Shown piece by piece: positions 17,898 through 25,065 of a DNA stretch of 35,673 nucleotides. The position numbers and the translations under genes were made by a program. Within the stretch, counting starts at the first letter, position 1, and the number at the start of each line of letters is the position of its first letter. This DNA is from Chloroflexota bacterium (GTDB lineage: Bacteria > Chloroflexota > Anaerolineae > Anaerolineales > Villigracilaceae), in NCBI GenBank assembly GCA_026390015.1, contig JAPLGS010000154.1, forward strand, positions 1-35,673. The letters run 5' to 3'. The notes beneath the pieces were generated by a model that had not been told where the DNA came from, ran no database searches, and saw only the letters and a program-made list of their open reading frames with translations.

Positions 17898-18224
17898 ATG
17901 CCACTCACAATTTCAGATCTCATGTCCAAAATGCCTGGCGCGTTCATCCCCGAAAAAGCGGTTGGACTGGATGCCACCATCCAATTCAAATTCACAGGTG
18001 CGGAGCCTGGTGAATGGTACGCGACCATCAAAGATGGAAAGGTATCCATCGCACAGGGAATTTTTGAAACTCCCAAGATGACTCTCACCGCCGACTCTGC
18101 CGATTACGTTAAAATATTCACGGGCGAAATAGACGGGATGCAAGCCTTCATGCAGGGTAAGTTGAAACTGGCAGGCGACCTGAATCTCGCGATGAAATTG
18201 ACGCAGATGTTCAAGATAAAATAA
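17898..18224 (+). CDS. SCP2 sterol-binding domain protein
   Basis: A 108-residue single SCP2 domain, a small soluble hydrophobic-ligand carrier. The core pattern is ATIQFKFTGAEPGEWYATIK, then KVSIAQG, MTLTADSADYVKIFTGEIDG and AFMQGKLKLAGDLNLAMKL, the usual SCP2 end. AAAAGG lies about 10 bases before the ATG. It is the last gene of the fad operon and is followed by an intrinsic terminator, so a role in handling acyl-CoA or lipid substrates for the operon is likely but unproven. Confidence 0.88.
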   Translation: MPLTISDLMSKMPGAFIPEKAVGLDATIQFKFTGAEPGEWYATIKDGKVSIAQGIFETPKMTLTADSADYVKIFTGEIDGMQAFMQGKLKLAGDLNLAMKLTQMFKIK

Positions 18225-18234
18225 GCAGAATAAA

Positions 18235-18267
18235 AAAACTCGGAAGTCTTCAAGACTTCCGAGTTTT
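18235..18267. terminator. Bidirectional intrinsic terminator after the SCP2 gene
   Basis: A near-perfect palindrome (AAAACTCGGAAGTCTT then AAGACTTCCGAGTTTT) with TTTT on the + side and a seven-T run on the - side. It ends the fad operon. On the - strand it lies 4 bases after the stop codon of the asnS tail fragment, so it was probably once the asnS terminator. Confidence 0.85.
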
Positions 18268-18270
18268 GAT

Positions 18271-18365
18271 TTAAGGATAAACACGTTTGATCGTGCGCGG
18301 GAATGCAATCGCCTCGTGAATGTGTCAATACCGCAGATCCATGAGGTGACTCGTTCCGTGCCCAT
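18271..18365 (-). pseudogene. Orphan 3' end of asnS
   Basis: Reading leftward, the stretch encodes [12 protein letters not shown], loses one base near 18330, and continues as [14 protein letters not shown] and TAA. This is the C-terminus of the intact asnS gene (20069-21412). About 35 consecutive bases, ending in CGTGCCCAT, are identical to the intact copy; the rest carries scattered changes. Similarity stops abruptly near 18361 on the side facing the membrane-protein gene. Confidence 0.92.
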
Positions 18366-18396
18366 TTCGGATCAATTCAAAATCAGACAGAAGTTG

Positions 18397-18402
18397 TATA
18401 AT
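18397..18402 (+). promoter_or_regulatory. Candidate -10 box of the coiled-coil membrane protein gene
   Basis: A perfect TATAAT 38 bases before the ATG at 18441. No good TTGACA-like box lies at 16-18 bases upstream; the closest is TTCAAA with a 15-base spacer. It lies just outside the asnS tail fragment, so the gene seems to carry its own promoter. Confidence 0.45.
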
Positions 18403-18440
18403 ATGGCTGTCGCATTGAATTTTTATTGGAGGAGTTCGAT

Positions 18441-19967
18441 ATGGAAACATCAACGAGTAATCCAAAACCCGAATCTGTGTTCATAAAACTGATTAATTTT
18501 TTCAAAAAACTGTTTAAGATGGAATCGTCAACAAATATTTCAAAGCCCGAAGCTATGCCCAGAAAACTTTTTGAAGATGCCGTTGATGATGCGCAATATT
18601 TAATCGCTTATGCGGCCAGTAAATGCAAGGGAAAAATTGACGATAAGACACTAAAGACACTGGTCAACGCCAAGCGTCTCGTTGATGATAAACAACATGT
18701 GGTGAGCGCAGATTTTGAAGCAGAATTTTGGCTTGCCTATCAAGATATTTGGGAATTGGTCAGGCCTGTCACAGCAGAAAGTATCAAAGCGACTGAAAGA
18801 CAATCTCGTCCAACAGTTACAGGGTATATCATTTTTGCATTTTCTTTCCTGATCCTTTTGCTGATCCTTCAAATTTATTGGGTGATCGGAAATCAATTAA
18901 ACACTCAATTGGATGATCTACTGCGAAAGCAAACGGAGTCGAGCCAGAAAATCAGTCAAAATAACGATGAATTCAAAGCGATAGAACTTCGTTTCCAACA
19001 GGCCGATATCGATTCGGGAAAATATGCAGCCAATGGGAATACCTATACGTTTAATTCCAGCATAAATTGGGAACGCGACACTCTTGCGAACTCTTCTGTG
19101 GATGATCAACTCAAAACAGAGATAGCATCACTTAATGCCCAAGTGGAGAGAAGCGCGGCAATTTTACTAACCTGGAGCAGTCCATGGAGCTGGGTTATTA
19201 ATACAGGCAAAGATCAGTCTACGGCTGCTATCAAGAAGATTTCAGATGAAATTAAAATTCAAGAAAAAGAATTAACCGGGGATCCAGATGGCTTAAAAGC
19301 GGCTCAAAAAGAGATCGCGAAAGTCAATTCCCAGATAAAGGAGTTGAAGACCACATTATTAAGTTTTCAGTCGGATACAGCAGCCAATGCAGAAAATATT
19401 AAGCAAGTAACTTCAAAGATCGACGAATTAACAATAGCTAGCTCTCAGCCTACTAGTGTGGTGGCTGATCAGTTTATCAATCAAGCCAAGCAGGACTTAG
19501 ACAATTTAAAAGAACAGCTAGCTTCGCTGGAGCGACAACAAAAGGGAGATGCATCTCGTCAGGCGCTCCTGGGTACGCAATTTGTCCTTGTCATCCTGGC
19601 AAGTTACCTATTGCCCCTGGTTTATGGCATCCTGGGGGCGGCGACCTCTGTCCTGCGATCCTTGTCAAAGAAAATCGAAGATGTCACTTTTTCCGAAGAT
19701 ACAGGGATCCAAAATTTGTTACGCATTTCCCTGGGTGCATTGGCAGGGATTGTCGTCGGGTGGTTTTCATTTCTCCTGCCGAATGCGGCAGGAAACTTCC
19801 TTGGAGCGGTATCCCCTCTGGCAATTGCATTCCTGGTCGGCTACAATATTGAACTTTTCTTTTCCTTGATGGATGCAGCCATCAACCGCGTAAAAGCGCT
19901 ACAGCAGAAACCTTCCTCACCCCCGAAAGATGATCAAACGCCAGTTCCACAAAAAGCTGCAACCTAA
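18441..19967 (+). CDS. Unrecognised coiled-coil membrane protein
   Basis: I do not recognise a named family. Start at ATG 18441 is preferred over TTG 18426 because GGAGGAG lies between them. The 508-residue product has a soluble N-terminus (to about 125), a membrane segment at 127-150 (IIFAFSFLILLLILQIYWVIG), a long charged, heptad-like region at about 155-375 (KEIAKVNSQIKELKTTLLSF, DLDNLKEQLASLERQQ), three further membrane segments at about 379-402, 423-446 and 454-478, and a basic proline-rich tail. The coiled-coil is predicted between membrane segments 1 and 2, so it should lie on one face as a large loop. It is the only + strand gene in the asnS neighbourhood and lies between an asnS tail copy and the real asnS end, so it looks inserted. 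Confidence 0.8.
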   Translation: METSTSNPKPESVFIKLINFFKKLFKMESSTNISKPEAMPRKLFEDAVDDAQYLIAYAASKCKGKIDDKTLKTLVNAKRLVDDKQHVVSADFEAEFWLAYQDIWELVRPVTAESIKATERQSRPTVTGYIIFAFSFLILLLILQIYWVIGNQLNTQLDDLLRKQTESSQKISQNNDEFKAIELRFQQADIDSGKYAANGNTYTFNSSINWERDTLANSSVDDQLKTEIASLNAQVERSAAILLTWSSPWSWVINTGKDQSTAAIKKISDEIKIQEKELTGDPDGLKAAQKEIAKVNSQIKELKTTLLSFQSDTAANAENIKQVTSKIDELTIASSQPTSVVADQFINQAKQDLDNLKEQLASLERQQKGDASRQALLGTQFVLVILASYLLPLVYGILGAATSVLRSLSKKIEDVTFSEDTGIQNLLRISLGALAGIVVGWFSFLLPNAAGNFLGAVSPLAIAFLVGYNIELFFSLMDAAINRVKALQQKPSSPPKDDQTPVPQKAAT

Positions 19968-20029
19968 TCCACTGCACAAATAAATTCCACTGGTACAACA
20001 GCTGCTGATACTAGACGATATCCCTGAAA

Positions 20030-20064
20030 GAAGCTCTAAAGGTTTTATAAACCTTTAGAGCTTC
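20030..20064. terminator. Hairpin terminator between convergent genes
   Basis: GAAGCTCTAAAGGTTT and AAACCTTTAGAGCTTC form a 16-base perfect stem with a 3-base loop, followed by TTATTT on the + strand. It ends the coiled-coil gene and lies 4 bases past the asnS stop on the other strand, so it can serve both. Confidence 0.82.
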
Positions 20065-20068
20065 TTAT

Positions 20069-21412
20069 TTACGGATACACCCTCTTGATCGTGCGCGGGA
20101 AAGCAATCGCCTCGCGGACATGCTCATTGCCGCAGATCCATGAGGTGACTCGTTCCGTGCCCATGCCGAAACCTGAGTGGGGAACCGATCCATATTTTCG
20201 CAGATCGAGATACCACTTGAAAGCCTCCTCAGGAAGTTTCTGATCGCGGATACGCTGGAGCAGGGCATCGGGGTCGCTGATGCGTTCGGAGCCGCCGCAG
20301 ATCTCGCCGTAGCCTTCGGGCGCAAGCAGATCCACGCTCTTGCAGACTTCGGGACGGTTCGGCCACGGTTCCATGTAAAAGGCTTTGACTGCGGTTGGAT
20401 AGCCATAAACAAAAACTGGCTTATCGAATTGCTGTGTGATAACCGTCTCGTGCGGTGCGCCGAAGTCAATGCCCCAATCGAACTTGAGCAATTTCTTCTT
20501 TTCAGGGTCGGTTTCTTTTTCGTAGAACTCCTGGATTATTTTTGCGGCGTCATCATAGGAGATGCGCGGGAAGGGCGCTTTGATATTCTCAAGTTTCGAA
20601 ATGTCACGCCCAAGGGATTTCAACTCAGGCATGCGGTCACGCAGGACGCGCTGAACGATGTGAGTCAGCATCTGCTCCTCGATTTCCATGAGACCATCCA
20701 AATCGCAGAAGGCGATCTCAGGTTCGAGCATCCAGAATTCAGTCAGGTGGCGGCGCGTTTTTGACTTCTCCGCGCGGAAGGTGGGACCGAAGCAATAGAC
20801 TTTTCCAAACGAGAAGATGTTCGCTTCGTTATAGAGTTGACCTGTTTGCGCGAGATAGGCTTTGCCTTCATCGAAATATTCGGTTTCAAAAAGAGTGGTC
20901 GTGCCTTCGGCGGCGGCTGGAGTTAAGATGGGCGTACTCATTTCAACAAAGCCATTGAGATCGAGCCATTCGCGCGTGGCAGCCATGACTGTCGCGCGCA
21001 CACGCAGGATCGCCCACTGACTCTGCATCCGCAGCCATAGGTGACGATTGTCGAGCGCAAAATCCACGCCGTGATCTTTGAGCGACATGGGATAATCCAG
21101 ACCCGCTTCCTGCACGATCTCGATCTGCTTCACGCCGACCTCAAATCCGCCGGGGATGCCGGGCGCGCGCTTATCCTCGCGAACGGCGCCTGTGATAATG
21201 ACCGATGACTCCTGCGGCAATTTTGAAACCCTATCGAATACTTCGGGTTCTAAGTCACCTTTGAAGGCGACGCATTGTACAAATCCAGAGCCATCACGCA
21301 CGAGCAAAAATACAAGTTTGCCTTTATCTGTGCGGTTGTAAACCCAGCCCTTGATGGTGACTTCCTGTTCAATGTAATTTGAAATTTGTGTAACGCTGAT
21401 GTATTCAGCCAT
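20069..21412 (-). CDS. asnS: Asparaginyl-tRNA synthetase
   Basis: Class II synthetase charging tRNA-Asn. Start taken at the codon giving [10 protein letters not shown] (GAGG about 8 bases upstream); a further ATG six codons earlier is less likely. The N-terminal OB-fold anticodon domain ([20 protein letters not shown]) is followed by the class II core: motif 1 around [19 protein letters not shown], motif 2 with [20 protein letters not shown], and motif 3 [15 protein letters not shown]. About 447 residues, normal for bacterial AsnRS. Its presence means Asn-tRNA can be made directly even though GatCAB is encoded nearby. A diverged copy of its last 31 codons lies at 18271-18365. Confidence 0.95.
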   Translation of the reverse strand: MAEYISVTQISNYIEQEVTIKGWVYNRTDKGKLVFLLVRDGSGFVQCVAFKGDLEPEVFDRVSKLPQESSVIITGAVREDKRAPGIPGGFEVGVKQIEIVQEAGLDYPMSLKDHGVDFALDNRHLWLRMQSQWAILRVRATVMAATREWLDLNGFVEMSTPILTPAAAEGTTTLFETEYFDEGKAYLAQTGQLYNEANIFSFGKVYCFGPTFRAEKSKTRRHLTEFWMLEPEIAFCDLDGLMEIEEQMLTHIVQRVLRDRMPELKSLGRDISKLENIKAPFPRISYDDAAKIIQEFYEKETDPEKKKLLKFDWGIDFGAPHETVITQQFDKPVFVYGYPTAVKAFYMEPWPNRPEVCKSVDLLAPEGYGEICGGSERISDPDALLQRIRDQKLPEEAFKWYLDLRKYGSVPHSGFGMGTERVTSWICGNEHVREAIAFPRTIKRVYP

Positions 21413-21469
21413 GATTATCCTCACTTGCATGCTATTTTTTTATTATTATAACCGCTCGTAAGTTGTGGG

Positions 21470-21547
21470 TTACTTTCTTCTTTCCTTCAACGCCTTCACC
21501 AGAAACTCTTTCGTCACATTCGAATCCGCTTTGCCTTTGGTGGCGCG
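21470..21547 (-). pseudogene. Orphan 3' end of gatB, copy adjacent to asnS
   Basis: Twenty-six codons of the gatB C-terminus remain in frame, reading RATKGKADSNVTKEFLVKAL then KERRK and TAA. By hand count 65 of 78 bases match the real gatB end (22862 onward). It begins 18 bases after the hicA stop and ends 57 bases before the asnS start. It is closer to the other fragment (58 of 63 bases) than to the intact gene. Confidence 0.9.
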
Positions 21548-21565
21548 TAATTTATAATTTTTATT

Positions 21566-21784
21566 CTACAGTTTTTCCCACTCTTCACGCGTGAGATTTG
21601 CCTGACGCAAAATACGCGCCAACAAGTCTTTGCTGATTTCGCTTTGATGCGGATTGGCAAGAATAAGATGTAATTGTCCCTTGATTAAAAACTCGTGCCT
21701 ACCACCCGCGTGTGGGCCTTCAAAACCTGCTTCCTTGAGCGCCTTTATAAAATCCTTGCGTTTGATAGGTTTGAAAGGCGGCAT
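21566..21784 (-). CDS. hicA: HicA-family toxin (mRNA interferase)
   Basis: A 72-residue HicA-type protein with the double-stranded-RNA-binding-like fold. It shows IKRKDFIKALKEAGFEG, then the catalytic histidine region GGRHEFLIKG (H30), NPHQSEISKDLLARILRQA, and a basic end. HicA cleaves mRNA and is neutralised by HicB. GGAGG within the end of the upstream hicB serves as ribosome site, and only three bases separate hicB stop from the ATG, so the pair is coupled. Antitoxin-first order is less usual for hicAB. A gatB 3'-end fragment follows 18 bases after its stop. Confidence 0.87.
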   Translation of the reverse strand: MPPFKPIKRKDFIKALKEAGFEGPHAGGRHEFLIKGQLHLILANPHQSEISKDLLARILRQANLTREEWEKL

Positions 21785-21787
21785 GAA

Positions 21788-22024
21788 CTATGCCTCCGCT
21801 GGCGCGAGTTGAATACCAGCTACGACAGGAAGTTTATGCCCCATTCGCAAACCAAGCACAAGCCAATCTTCCAATGCGCTTTGCAGTTCTTCGCGGCAGA
21901 TTTCAAGGTGATTTGCCTGCGCCCACAATCCTTGAAAACCTTCAATTTCACCGTAATACTGCCCGTCTTCAAGGATTTCGTATCGTGCCAATTTCATGGC
22001 GTTTTGAATGTAAGAGATTAACAT
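21788..22024 (-). CDS. hicB: HicB-family antitoxin
   Basis: A 78-residue HicB-like protein with the degraded RNase H fold: MKLARYEILEDGQYYGEIEG, FQGLWAQANHLEICREELQSALEDWL, and LRMGHKLPVV at the end. No separate helix-turn-helix or ribbon-helix-helix DNA-binding domain is visible, so it may regulate only through the complex or not at all. AGAGG lies before the ATG at 22024; an internal Met (residue 10) is an alternative start. It forms a unit with hicA and lies between two gatB tail fragments, so the module looks like inserted cargo. Confidence 0.85.
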   Translation of the reverse strand: MLISYIQNAMKLARYEILEDGQYYGEIEGFQGLWAQANHLEICREELQSALEDWLVLGLRMGHKLPVVAGIQLAPAEA

Positions 22025-22052
22025 GTTGTACCTCTTTACAGATTATACAACT

Positions 22053-22164
22053 TTATTTTCTTCTTTCTTTCAACGCCTTCACCAGCAACTCTTTCGTCAC
22101 ATTCGGATCAGCTTTGTCCCTTCGACCAACTCAGGATAAGCTTTGGCGGCGCGCGCGACTTGTC
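22053..22164 (-). pseudogene. Orphan 3' end of gatB, middle copy, with a small insertion
   Basis: The segment reads ADPNVTKELLVKALKERRK and TAA, matching the real GatB end (ADPNVAKELLVKALEARRK). By hand count 53 of 63 bases match. At 22118-22141 it carries an extra 23 bases or so, TCCCTTCGACCAACTCAGG plus GATAAG, a known type of dispersed repeat core. Similarity to gatB resumes for GCGGCGCGCGCGACTTG and ends 2 bases before the stop of the protease gene. Confidence 0.9.
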
Positions 22165-22165
22165 T

Positions 22166-22555
22166 TTATTGCGATTGAGTGAATTCAATTTCCAATTTTT
22201 TAAGATCTATTTTTGCGCCAGCGGAAATTAGAAAATCCATCCCCAAAATCCCTTGAATATTGAAACCGTAATCCATTCCACCAATTTCGATTTCAAGTTG
22301 TTTTATTGTAAATGTTCCCACTTTCAATTCATTTATTTTGCGTGTGAAGACAACTTCACTGCCCCCCACGCCAAAAATGGTGTGCAAGGTGTCGTCTGCT
22401 TGCGGAACAATGCCAATCTTTGATAATACGTCTGCCGCTAAAATTGTTCCGCCTGAACCAGTATCAACAAGTACGTTTTGAATTTTGATCTTTTTACCTT
22501 GATGGTTTACTATGATCGAAACAAAAGGCAGATTATCCCTGAGCTGCAACCGCAT
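22166..22555 (-). CDS. Retropepsin-like aspartic protease
   Basis: A 129-residue single-domain retropepsin-like protein. The catalytic motif is VLVDTGSGGTIL (D31-T32-G33), followed by GVGGSEVVF and the flap-like MDYGFNIQGILGMDFL. One domain means it must dimerise, like retroviral proteases. No signal peptide. ATG 22555 is chosen because GGAGGGG is just upstream; a TTG 6 codons earlier is possible. It overlaps the end of the 92-residue gene before it by 23 bases, so the two are translated as a pair. Its stop lies next to a gatB tail fragment. The substrate is unknown; cleaving or controlling its partner is a guess. Confidence 0.83.
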   Translation of the reverse strand: MRLQLRDNLPFVSIIVNHQGKKIKIQNVLVDTGSGGTILAADVLSKIGIVPQADDTLHTIFGVGGSEVVFTRKINELKVGTFTIKQLEIEIGGMDYGFNIQGILGMDFLISAGAKIDLKKLEIEFTQSQ

Positions 22556-22811
22556 GTCCCCTCCGAACGCCAAGCCATTGCCTTTCTTGAATGTCTAATT
22601 GTTTGCGGCTGGTGTGGACAAAGTAAAACTCCCTTTCTGGGTGTTGCTGGTGAAGCCTGCGATATTTTTGCATGGCAGTTGTTCCATCAAGGCAGGTTTC
22701 CATAACGGCGATTTTATCTAACAGGCGCTTTGTTTTTAAGCTGTGTGCCTTTACAGCTTCAATGACAAGCCATTGATTTGGATACGTTTTGCGAATGTTC
22801 ATCCAGCGCAT
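22533..22811 (-). CDS. Small conserved-type protein paired with the aspartic protease
   Basis: A 92-residue basic soluble protein starting MRWMNIRKTYPNQWLVIEAV. Key parts are DKIAVMETCLDGTTAMQKY, then a YFVHTSRKQLDI segment and RQWLGVRRGHAV near the end. AAGGAG lies about 8 bases before the ATG. I recall similar small proteins directly before retropepsin-like genes in Chloroflexota and cyanobacteria, but have no named function. Its 3' end overlaps the protease start. With the protease it fills the space between the gatB stop (50 bases away) and the middle gatB tail fragment. Confidence 0.72.
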   Translation of the reverse strand: MRWMNIRKTYPNQWLVIEAVKAHSLKTKRLLDKIAVMETCLDGTTAMQKYRRLHQQHPEREFYFVHTSRKQLDIQERQWLGVRRGHAVAAQG

Positions 22812-22861
22812 GGGAACTCTCCTTGTTATGTTTGAATTATAGCAAACGATTCATTGGTTGG

Positions 22862-24313
22862 CTACTTTCTTCTCGCTTCCAACGCCTTCACCAACAACTC
22901 CTTCGCCACATTCGGGTCAGCCTTGCCTTTGGTGGCGCGCGCGACTTGCCCCATCAGCCATTGGATAATGCTCTCTTTGCCAGCGAGGAATTGTTCAACT
23001 TCTTTGGGGTTGTCGCTCAGGATTTTTTCGATGGCTTCTTGAATGAAGCCTGTATCTGAAACCTGCGCGAGATTTTTGGCTTTGACGATTTTCTGCGGCT
23101 CATCGCCGCCGCTCTTGAGCATTTCATTCAGCACGATCTTGCCTGAGTTGCCGCTGATGGTTTTGTCTGTGACCATGTCAATCAACTGCGCGAATTTTTC
23201 AGCGGGCAAATTAATTTCTTCCAGCGCCAATCCCGAGTCATTCATATAGCGCATGAACTCACCCGCGATCCACGAGTGGATCGTCTTTGTGGAACTCTTG
23301 GAATTTGCAACTATACTCTCGAAGTAGTTGGCAAGGGTTTGCTCGGAGGTAAGTAAATGTGCTTCGGATGGAGTCAGTTTGAAGTCCGAAATGAAGCGGG
23401 CGGTTTTTGCATCGGGCAATTCGGGAAGTTGATTCTTTATAGCATCAATCCACGTGCGCTCCAGTTGAAGCGGGGGCAGGTCGGGTTCGGGGAAGTAGCG
23501 ATAATCGTGAGCGTCTTCCTTGCCGCGTTGCGAAACAGTCACACCGCGTGCTTCGTCCCAACCCAGGGTTTCCTGAACAACTTCACCGCCATTTTCATAG
23601 ACTTTAATTTGACGTTCGATCTCATAAGCAGATGCGCGAGTCAGCGCGCGGAAACTGTTGAGATTCTTGATCTCGGTTCTTGTTCTTAGCTCTGAGCTGC
23701 CACTCGGTCTGACGGAGACATTCGCCTCAAAGCGCAGCACGCCTTTTTCCATATCTCCAGAGTTGACTCTGAGATAGCGCAGGATGGCACGGATTTTTGT
23801 CGCATATGAAAGCGCGGCTTCCACGGTCCGCATATCTGGTTCGGAGACGATCTCAAGCAATGGCACGCCCGCGCGGTTGAAGTCTACGAGGGCGTAATTT
23901 TTTTCGTGCGATAACTTAGCAGTGTCTTCTTCCAAATGAACGCGGCGGACGACCACGCGTTGCGGAGATTCTGTATCATCCAAGATATCCAGAAAACCTT
24001 TGGATGCGATCGGCAGATCATATTGTGAGATCTGATAACCCTTGGGCAGGTCGGGATAAAAATAATTTTTACGCGCAAAGGTATTGAATTCGTTGATGGA
24101 GCAATTAAGTGACAAGCCAACCAATATGGCTTGTTCAATAGCTTTCTTATTGAGGACAGGCATGGCACCAGGCAAGCCCGTACAAACGGGACAAATAAAT
24201 GTGTTCGGTTCTGGCGCATTGGAATAATCCGCAGAGCAGGAGCAGAACATTTTTGAGTTGGTCTGCAACTCAGCGTGGATTTCAAGTCCGATGACGGGTT
24301 CGTATTGGGTCAT
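22862..24313 (-). CDS. gatB: Asp-tRNA(Asn)/Glu-tRNA(Gln) amidotransferase subunit B
   Basis: A 483-residue GatB, the tRNA-binding kinase subunit of GatCAB that activates the mischarged Glu or Asp for amidation. Start motif EPVIGLEIHAELQT, zinc-type cysteines MFCSCS and FICPVCTGLPG, then QISQYDLPI, EEDTAKLSHE, FNRAGVPLLEIVSEPDM and the C-terminal YqeY-like tail domain (DPNVAKELLVKALEARRK). Full length. It is separated from gatA by a phosphatase and a transporter gene. Two diverged copies of its last 26-35 codons lie downstream (22053 and 21470), and all its downstream neighbours up to asnS look inserted. Confidence 0.95.
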   Translation of the reverse strand: MTQYEPVIGLEIHAELQTNSKMFCSCSADYSNAPEPNTFICPVCTGLPGAMPVLNKKAIEQAILVGLSLNCSINEFNTFARKNYFYPDLPKGYQISQYDLPIASKGFLDILDDTESPQRVVVRRVHLEEDTAKLSHEKNYALVDFNRAGVPLLEIVSEPDMRTVEAALSYATKIRAILRYLRVNSGDMEKGVLRFEANVSVRPSGSSELRTRTEIKNLNSFRALTRASAYEIERQIKVYENGGEVVQETLGWDEARGVTVSQRGKEDAHDYRYFPEPDLPPLQLERTWIDAIKNQLPELPDAKTARFISDFKLTPSEAHLLTSEQTLANYFESIVANSKSSTKTIHSWIAGEFMRYMNDSGLALEEINLPAEKFAQLIDMVTDKTISGNSGKIVLNEMLKSGGDEPQKIVKAKNLAQVSDTGFIQEAIEKILSDNPKEVEQFLAGKESIIQWLMGQVARATKGKADPNVAKELLVKALEARRK

Positions 24314-24340
24314 GATGTGCCTTTAAGTTATATTATTGTT

Positions 24341-25030
24341 TTACTTAGATTCAATGAGTAGCGTGCGGACTGCGTCCAAGTCTATCTGGCTTAAGCCGCC
24401 TGAAAGGAGGTAGTCGTCAATATTGAGTGATGCGAGGATGGAGAGGATGACTTCGCGGGTGGTGGTGTGTCTAGCCGCCAGAATTTCTTCGCGTACAGGG
24501 TCAACACTTAATTCGTAATCGGCAAGGATGTCATCTGCTGAAACGCCAGCGAGTGCAAGTAATAACAAGGCAATGATTCCGGTTCGATCGTATCCGCGCT
24601 TGCAATGGAATAAGACTCCGCCGGGTTGAGCCTGTGCAATAGCCTTGATCACTGCAATATGCCGTTCGGGCCAGCGTTTGAGGGCGTCACTGTAGTATAG
24701 AGGTGTGCACCATAGGTCTGTATCAACCCATTGTTTTATAAACTCGGCATCGGTAAAGTCCTCAATGGCTGCTTCGATGCCAGTGATGTCCGCCAGCCGC
24801 GGAGTGGTATCGAGATAATCTTCTTCAACCAGCCCATGTGTACGTAATGAAATAATGGTGCGGATGCCGTGCGCATGGAGTTGTGACCAACCGTCCGCAG
24901 TGAGTTTGGCAGGATGGTCGGAGCGAATGACTGCACCCCAACGGGTCTTGTTTCCAGTAGATGTGGTCAAGCCGCCGAGGTCTCGGACGTTGTTACAGCC
25001 ATCCCATATCAAAACTCGATTTGAAGTCAT
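24341..25030 (-). CDS. Tyrosine-protein phosphatase (Y_phosphatase3 type)
   Basis: A 229-residue phosphatase of the Y_phosphatase3/DSP-like family. Opening motif NVRDLGGLTTSTGNKTRWG with the family's R-D-L-G-G, then VIRSDHPAKL, and the P-loop FHCKRGYDRTG with C143 and R149 in C-x5-R spacing. No signal peptide or membrane segment, so cytoplasmic. Intact catalytic residues, unlike the phosphatase-like domain at 32449-34065. It lies 27 bases before gatB. It might act on lipids or phosphotyrosine; the hydrolysed substrate cannot be told from the sequence. Confidence 0.85.
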   Translation of the reverse strand: MTSNRVLIWDGCNNVRDLGGLTTSTGNKTRWGAVIRSDHPAKLTADGWSQLHAHGIRTIISLRTHGLVEEDYLDTTPRLADITGIEAAIEDFTDAEFIKQWVDTDLWCTPLYYSDALKRWPERHIAVIKAIAQAQPGGVLFHCKRGYDRTGIIALLLLALAGVSADDILADYELSVDPVREEILAARHTTTREVILSILASLNIDDYLLSGGLSQIDLDAVRTLLIESK

Positions 25031-25065
25031 TTATTCGCTCCGCATAATATTTTAAAAGTATTAAC

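Noticed and set aside
17913-18365. Leftward reading frame across the SCP2 gene, starting MGTERVTSW
   Set aside because: Its first 12 residues are the frameshifted asnS tail; the rest is the reverse strand of SCP2.
21470-22164. gatB tail repeats as integron attC sites
   Set aside because: They are coding-like remnants that end in a stop codon and lack the paired attC boxes; no integrase is visible in the window.
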